Part shown: piece by piece, positions 58,656-64,000 of the stretch | Numbering within the stretch: position 1 is the stretch's first letter | How the letters are laid out: every line of letters starts with the position of its first letter | From: Malus domestica | Lineage: Eukaryota > Streptophyta > Magnoliopsida > Rosales > Rosaceae | NCBI RefSeq assembly: GCF_042453785.1 | Contig: NC_091669.1 | Coordinates: 10,676,501-10,740,500, forward strand | Direction: 5' to 3' | DNA length: 64,000 nt | Notes under the pieces: model-generated | The model's database searches: none | What the model was told of the DNA's origin: nothing | Seen by the model: only the letters and a program-made list of their open reading frames with translations | Program-made: the position numbers and the translations under genes

Positions 58656-60216
58656 ATGGGTGCCACAGCAGTAGCTACTAAGCCTCATGCTGTTTGCATT
58701 CCACTTCCGGCTCAAGGCCATATCAAGGCAATGCTTAAATTTGCAAAGCTCCTCCACCATAGAGGCTTTCATGTTACCTTCGTCAACTCCAAGTACAACC
58801 ACAGGCGCTTTCTAAAATCCTCGGGCCCCAGCTCCCTTGATGGCTTGCCTGATTTCCAATTCAAAGCCATCCCAGACGGCCTTCCAGATTCAGATGCAGA
58901 TACCACCCAAGATGTCCCATTGCTTTGTGATTCAATCAGAAAACAAAATTTCTTGGCTCCCTTCCGTGAACTACTCATGAAACTCAACGGTGATGCCATA
59001 TCAACATCCACTAATCCTCCAGTAACTTGCATAGTTTCAGATGGTTTCATGTCGCCGTTCACAATCACAGCCGCTGAAGAGATTGAAGTCCCTATGGTGC
59101 TGTTCTACACTATTGCTGCATGCAGCTTTATGGGCTGTATACAATTTCGCGCTTTGGTTGAAAAGGGACTTGCACCACTCAAAGGTGACATAAATACAAC
59201 TTTTCAAACAATTGCTTAATTTGTCTTTTAACTCTTATTTGCTTATTTCTAAGCATGTAAATGATTTTTTTCGTGTTGTAGATGATATCTGTTTGACAAA
59301 TGGCTATTTGGAAAAGGTTATAGATTGGATTCCAGGAATGAAAGATATCCGTTTAAAGGAGCTCCCAACCTTTATTCGGACTTCAGATCCTGACGACATC
59401 ATGTTTAACTTCATAATGGAATCAACCGATAAAGCTCATAAAGCTTCTGCAGTTGTTCTTCATAGTTTTGATGCCTTAGAGCCAGATGTTTTGGAGGCTC
59501 TCTCATCTATGCTTCCACTTGTTTATCCAGTTGGCCCTCTTCAATTACATCTCAATCAAATACCAGAACACCCCTTGAATATTGGATATAGTCTATGGAA
59601 AGAAGAAACAGAGTGCCTCGACTGGCTAAACACAAAGGCGCCAAATTCAGTTGTGTATGTGAATTTTGGCAGTATAACAGTTACGACACCTGAACATCTT
59701 GTCGAGTTTGGCTGGGGACTTGCAAACAGCAAGGTTCCCTTCTTTTGGGTAATTAGACCTGATTTGGTTATTGGCCAATCAGCGCTTTTGCCGCCCGAGT
59801 TTTTGGCTGAAACAAAAGAAAGAAGTCTCATTGCGAGTTGGTGCCCACAAGAGCAAGTCTTGAACCACCCATCAGTGGGAGGATTTTTAACACACAACGG
59901 TTGGAATTCAACCATGGAGAGCCTCACTGCAGGAGTGCCTATGCTCTGTTGGCCATTCTTTGGCGACCAGCAGATGGACTGCCGCTATAGTTGCAATGAA
60001 TGGGGCATTGGCATGGAGATTAGTAATGATGTGAAGAGGGATGAGGTAGAGAAGCTTGTCAAAGAGTTAATGGAGGGAGAGAAGGGTAAGAAAATGAAAA
60101 ATAAGGTCATGATGTGGAAGAAGCTTGCAGAAGAAGCTACTGAACCACATGGTTCTTCATCCAAAAACTTAAACATGTTAGTGAATCAAGTGCTACAGAG
60201 GAGGATGGGGGCCTAG
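58656..60216 (+). CDS. UGT85A-family UDP-glycosyltransferase, two exons (487 aa); C-terminus altered by a SINE
   Basis: Exons 58656-59184 and 59282-60216 with a 97-bp GT-AG intron at the family position (PLK, then DDICLTNG). Catalytic His in PLPAQGH near residue 22; PSPG box from WCPQEQVLNH through THNGWNS to FFGDQ. It is very similar to the first and third copies. The last codons are unusual: after VNQVLQR the frame runs into a SINE, giving RMGA and a stop. The second copy of the target-site duplication downstream would read VNQVLQRKI then stop, the probable original end. All catalytic parts are intact, so activity is likely kept. Substrate class as for other UGT85A enzymes (cyanohydrins, terpenols), not determined. 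Confidence 0.92.
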
Positions 60217-60302
60217 TTGCAGTGGCACTAGAGCCAAGAAAACTCCCACCTCACTCAAGTTCGATTCTCACCACCCCCAAATTTAACGAGTGACAAAAAA
60301 AA
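60201..60302 (+). mobile_element. tRNA-derived SINE in the last codons of a UGT85A gene
   Basis: About 102 bp flanked by the perfect 17-base duplication AATCAAGTGCTACAGAG (60184-60200 and 60303-60319). Head GGGGGCCTAGTTGCAGTGGC resembles a pol III A box region, and AAGTTCGATTCTC fits a B box. It ends in an A run. It supplies the stop codon of the 58656-60216 gene. Confidence 0.85.
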
Positions 60303-60319
60303 AATCAAGTGCTACAGAG

Positions 60320-60969
60320 AAAAATCTAGACCGTCATCCGTAAGAATATTTCTAGTCATGTATTTCTTCCTTTAGCTCTAGCGATGTTTTGTTATTGTTA
60401 TTTATTGCCTCAAATAATAATTGGCTATAGCTATATAAATAGTAGGGTGGTGCTATCCATGCAACCATTTTTACTTCTCACACGTTCTTTGTTAAGTTTT
60501 ATCTTTTGATTTTTTTAATTCATTCGATTCAATGACTAAATGCACAACATTAAAAAGAAGGAAAACACAAACAGGGTTAAAGGAAATTATAGAAAATAAA
60601 TTCCTACTTTGAATATCTAAAGTGTGCAATAATCGAACATCTAAAATATGCTCTTTTGACATATTTGAGGGACCTATTACTCTTTCACATATCCTATTTC
60701 TTTATTCTTTTTCTTTTCTCACTCTTGATGAACATGGTGCTCATGGCAACTCATGGTTTGTCTCCTTCAATTTTGTAAGGTCATAATTATATATTGTAAT
60801 GGTTAAAACCTCATGACGATTATGTGAAAAAAAGTAATTTGATGGGGTTATTTCAAGAGGTTTGTAATTACCTCTAAAGGTAAAATTTTAATTTTAATTT
60901 TTTTTATATGATAAATTTTCGAATGAAATTTTAACAGATGGAGTTTTGTGAAATCAATTTTAAACCCAA
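60320..60969. other. 3' flank of the second UGT85A gene
   Basis: Includes the likely original 3' UTR and AT-rich sequence. No gene seen. Confidence 0.5.
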
Positions 60970-61187
60970 GGGGTGCAACTGTACTTTCAAAAGTCTCAAA
61001 GAATTTTTATCAAAATATAAAAAACCTAAATATGAGTGGTGTAATTTGAGTGTAAGTGAGAGTATGAAACTGCACTAACAAATTAGCTTATCTATATCTC
61101 ATATCTGTATGAACTAAAGCCCGCCTAACATGACTCGAAATGTATCATCATTTGACATAAAAGCTAAGAAATAGGTTATGACCTTAT
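60970..61187. repeat. 218-bp direct repeat, left copy
   Basis: Repeated at 62599-62816 with very few differences. The two copies bracket the LTR fragment at 61188-62598; the left copy ends exactly where the LTR begins. Confidence 0.9.
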
Positions 61188-62598
61188 TGTTAGGGTGATA
61201 TTTTATATATATTTGATAACTCTTTTACCTATAACTTAGTCATGATTTTATAGTAAATTGGTGAGTTTGATGTGTTTTTGTGCGATTTTTGTAGAGAACA
61301 TAATTCGTGAATAAAGCAGGGAATTGGAAGCTTAAATTAGAGAAACTCAAAGAATTATCGAATGAGATGTGACTGATGGGCTGGAGCAAAGAATGGAACA
61401 ATACATCATATAGGAAATTGGATCATTAAAGCAAGCCCAATAAAATTAGGCGGTGCAAGCATGCGGTGATGTGTTTTCCCAAAAAGAATTGGGTTTGAGA
61501 GTCCAAAACGGCATGGGATTAGGCAAAAAGAAAGAAAAGGCATAGAAAGAAAAGGAGGTTTTGTTTTTAGCAGCCGCAAAAGGAGGGGAGGAGGACGAGA
61601 CTCCAGCTTTCCAGTGGGGGTACGCTTGGGAGAAGGTGGCAGTTTTGGGGTTTATCGCATACGGTTCCAGAATTAGGGTTTTGGGTTTCTTTATGTCATC
61701 GAATTCATCCATGTTTGTCATTAGTTTAATCATGAACTAAGTCCTTTTGCTAGGATTAGGGTGTACTCTTATCATGAATATCTAATTCTTATTATTTCAT
61801 ATTGATCTCGGTTGTTTTCCATGTTGAGTAATTGTTATTGTGCTTTATCGTTATCAAATAACTGGCCATTATTTGTGTGAAGAACTAAATTGGGACTGAC
61901 AGGTTGAGTTTAGTAGATTGCTTCTCATAACGATTACCATGAATTACATAATTGAGTAGACATACTGGTTATGATTTGTGTAGTATTGTGAAATTATCCA
62001 TTTAGCGTAAAGGGATTCGATTCTCTACTTTTGTGGCTAGACATAGCATGGGTAGATAGTTAGAAACACAGTTAGTATATTCTGAAAGGAAATATTGACG
62101 AATCAAGGGATAATTGCTAGCAACATGGGAATAAGTTGAGTTTAATATGAATAACGGGATTAGATGGGATTGAGAATGAGGAACCTGATGTCCTAGTGCT
62201 TCAATATATTAATTTTTCATAATTCATTCACTTTTACTTCGTGTTTGTTCAATTGATATTTTCAATTTCATTTGATTTTTTGCATATTCGAATTTGTCAT
62301 CGTTATCCATCTTTTATTTAAGTTAATAAAACTAGCTACGGCCATTGTTTGAAGTCAATCTCAATAGTAAATTTAGGTTAATCTCAATAGTAAATTTAGG
62401 TTAATCCGATCCTTGTTTGAACGACACTCTACTTATCACTATATTACTTGGACGATATTGTACACTTGCAATTATCAACAACAAGTTTTTGGCGCCGCTG
62501 CCTCGGATCGAATTTAATTCTATTTTACTTTTGTGATTTTGTTTAGTTTATTTAAATTTTATTTTCGTTTTTTTATCATCATTTGACAAAAAAGCTAA
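61188..62598 (+). mobile_element. LTR with tRNA-Asp-type primer binding site, fossil
   Basis: Broken LTR retroelement. The LTR runs about 61188-62480 (TGTTAGGG to ATCAACA). It is followed by TTTTTGGCGCCGCTGCCTCGG, read here as the TGGCGCC-type primer binding site matching tRNA-Asp, as in several Ty3/Gypsy groups. Only about 100 bases of internal sequence follow before the second 218-bp repeat. One LTR only; no coding genes. CTTAT occurs before the LTR (61183-61187) and after the right-hand repeat. Confidence 0.7.
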
Positions 62599-62816
62599 GG
62601 GGTGCAAATGTACTTTCAAAAGTCTCAAAGAATTTTTATCAAAATATAAAAAACCTAAATATGAGTGGTGTAATTTGAGTGTAAGTGAGAGTATGAAACT
62701 GCACTAACAAATTAGCTTATCTATATCTCAAATCTGTATGAACTAAAGCCCGCCTAACATGACTCGAAATGTATCATCATTTGACATAAAAGCTAAGAAA
62801 TAGGTTATGACCTTAT
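62599..62816. repeat. 218-bp direct repeat, right copy
   Basis: Near-identical to 60970-61187. Followed by another CTTAT. Confidence 0.9.
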
Positions 62817-62841
62817 CTTATCAAATAAAAAACCTAATTGA

Positions 62842-62945
62842 TGGGTACGGTACCATATGTATTTTGATAATTCAAGAGAGAGGAATCAAATTATGACATG
62901 TTACCCTGAAGGTGCAAAATGGGATCGATCCAGTAAATGTTATGC
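62842..62945. repeat. Duplicated UGT85A upstream block, copy 2
   Basis: Counterpart of 57645-57765. Bases 62946-63520 hold AT-rich promoter-distal sequence with no gene seen. Confidence 0.8.
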
Positions 62946-63521
62946 ATATATATAAGAATATTATTAATGATAATAAAAACTTTTGCGGGTGTTCTTATTG
63001 TTGGTCATAACAACTACCAAATACACATACATGAGATATACAAGCAGACTGAAAAAAATAAAACAGAAAAGAGAGAGAAGTAAGACAGGACATTGTCTCA
63101 ATAAAACTAGCTACGGCCATTGCATTAGGGACTAAAATAACAACATTATAGAGAGGATTGGCTTGGGTATGATTATTCACTATATTGAAGGCATTTAAAA
63201 CGAAGAAATGGATGACAAATTCCTTATTTTGTCCAAATTGAAGGCTACTCATGCAAAAAAGGTATGCCTACAAATCTCCCAAAACAAAGGATTAAAAGAG
63301 ACAACTATTTTCATGAGTAACCTACAAATCCTGGAAAACTTTCCTTAATTTATATTAATTATAATGATCAATCATATTTAACTTGACAAGCAAGAAATAA
63401 CAGACAGGGAGGGAAAGGTCCGTATTTCAACTTTTGCTCCTTCATCTCCTAGGTTCAATGTGCCTAACAGCTACGCCTCTTTTTTTGACCTCCTATACTT
63501 CAGGAAATCACAAGACATGTA

Positions 63522-63569
63522 GAAAAGTAGCTCAGTAGAAAAGTAGCTGAGGAGAAAAGTAGCTCAGTA
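63522..63569. repeat. Three 16-bp tandem repeats just upstream of a TATA box
   Basis: Units GAAAAGTAGCTCAGTA at 63522, 63538 (two changes) and 63554. The sister gene at 58656 has one such unit at the same place. The repeats stop five bases before the TATA box of the third UGT85A gene. Confidence 0.9.
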
Positions 63570-63573
63570 GCAC

Positions 63574-63581
63574 TATATAAA
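63574..63581 (+). promoter_or_regulatory. TATA box of the UGT85A gene at 63628
   Basis: TATATAAA within AGTAGCACTATATAAACAG, 47-54 bases before the ATG. Confidence 0.7.
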
Positions 63582-63627
63582 CAGTCTGCATTTGTGCAAG
63601 CAATGCAAGGCAAACACAAGACCTCAA

Positions 63628-64000
63628 ATGGATCCCACAGCAGTAGCGACTAAGCCTCATGCTGTTTGCATTCCGGCTCCAGCTCAAGGCCATATCAAGG
63701 CAATGCTTAAATTTGCAAAGCTCCTCCACCATAGAGGTTTTCATATTACCTTTGTCAACACTGAGTACAACCACAAGCGCTTTCTAAAATCTATGGGCCC
63801 CAATTCCCTTGATGGCTCACCTGATTTCCAGTTTGCAGCCATCCCAGACGGCCTTCCAGATTCAGATGAAGATGCCACCCAAGATGTCCCATTGCTTTGT
63901 GATTCAATCAGAAAACAAAAATTATTGGCTCCCTTTCGTGAACTACTAATGAATCTCAACAGTGATGCCATATCAACATCCATTAATCCTCCAGTAACTT
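63628..64000 (+). CDS. UGT85A-family UDP-glycosyltransferase, partial at the window end
   Basis: Third tandem UGT85A copy; the first 124 codons are present, starting [20 protein letters not shown]. The catalytic His lies in PAPAQGH near residue 22. The sequence is nearly the same as the 58656 gene, down to [12 protein letters not shown], so this is a young duplicate. The PSPG box and second exon lie beyond the window. No frame damage in the visible part. Its promoter differs from that of the sister gene by the 16-bp triplication. Confidence 0.9.
   Translation, partial: MDPTAVATKPHAVCIPAPAQGHIKAMLKFAKLLHHRGFHITFVNTEYNHKRFLKSMGPNSLDGSPDFQFAAIPDGLPDSDEDATQDVPLLCDSIRKQKLLAPFRELLMNLNSDAISTSINPPVT

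Overview
The window is plant nuclear DNA, and a Rosaceae tree of the apple/pear tribe (Malus or Pyrus) fits best. Grounds: GT-AG introns; UGT71 and UGT85A glycosyltransferase genes resembling apple and almond proteins; an apple-like LWD1 gene; and a heavy load of RTE LINEs, LTR relics, MITEs and hAT elements of kinds I associate with apple. The species call is inference, and all homology statements were made by eye without a database search.

Layout. (1) 1-4.0 kb: a decayed copy of a pentatricopeptide-repeat (PPR) gene on the minus strand. It is part of a segmental duplication whose other copy lies at 18.5-30.7 kb. (2) 5.3-17.5 kb: three intact UGT71 genes on the minus strand (5299-6714, 12609-14060, 16126-17544) plus a UGT71 relic split by a MITE (about 7.94-8.74 kb). 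Their flanks show tandem duplication. (3) 18.5-30.8 kb: the second duplication copy, holding the intact PPR editing-factor gene (28380-30848, AEF1-like). An 8.15-kb chimaeric LINE insertion with perfect 17-bp target-site duplications interrupts it. (4) 31-34 kb: a graveyard of LINE and LTR relics and MITEs. (5) 34.9-37.5 kb: a two-exon UGT71K-like gene on the plus strand and a truncated duplicate of its 5' end. (6) 37.7-45.1 kb: MITEs and two hAT elements; the larger carries captured, still intron-containing exons of PP2A subunit A. (7) 45.26-46.33 kb: LWD1, an intronless WD40 clock/photoperiod gene. (8) 47.5-64 kb: three tandem UGT85A genes on the plus strand. The last is cut by the window end. 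They are separated by long AT-rich stretches with LTR relics, MITEs and weak gene fragments.

How the genes relate. The window is a glycosyltransferase neighbourhood: two unrelated-subfamily UGT arrays (UGT71 and UGT85A) flank housekeeping or regulatory genes (PPR editing factor, LWD1). UGT71 enzymes in apple glucosylate phenolics such as phloretin and flavonoids. Rosaceae UGT85A enzymes include the almond mandelonitrile glucosyltransferase. The exact substrates of these copies cannot be read from sequence.

The most notable structural items are the chimaeric LINE carrying an antisense LTR-type element between two LINE 3' ends, the hAT element with three captured PP2A-A exons, and a SINE that supplies a new C-terminus and stop codon to one UGT85A gene. 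I found no clearly new multi-gene system.
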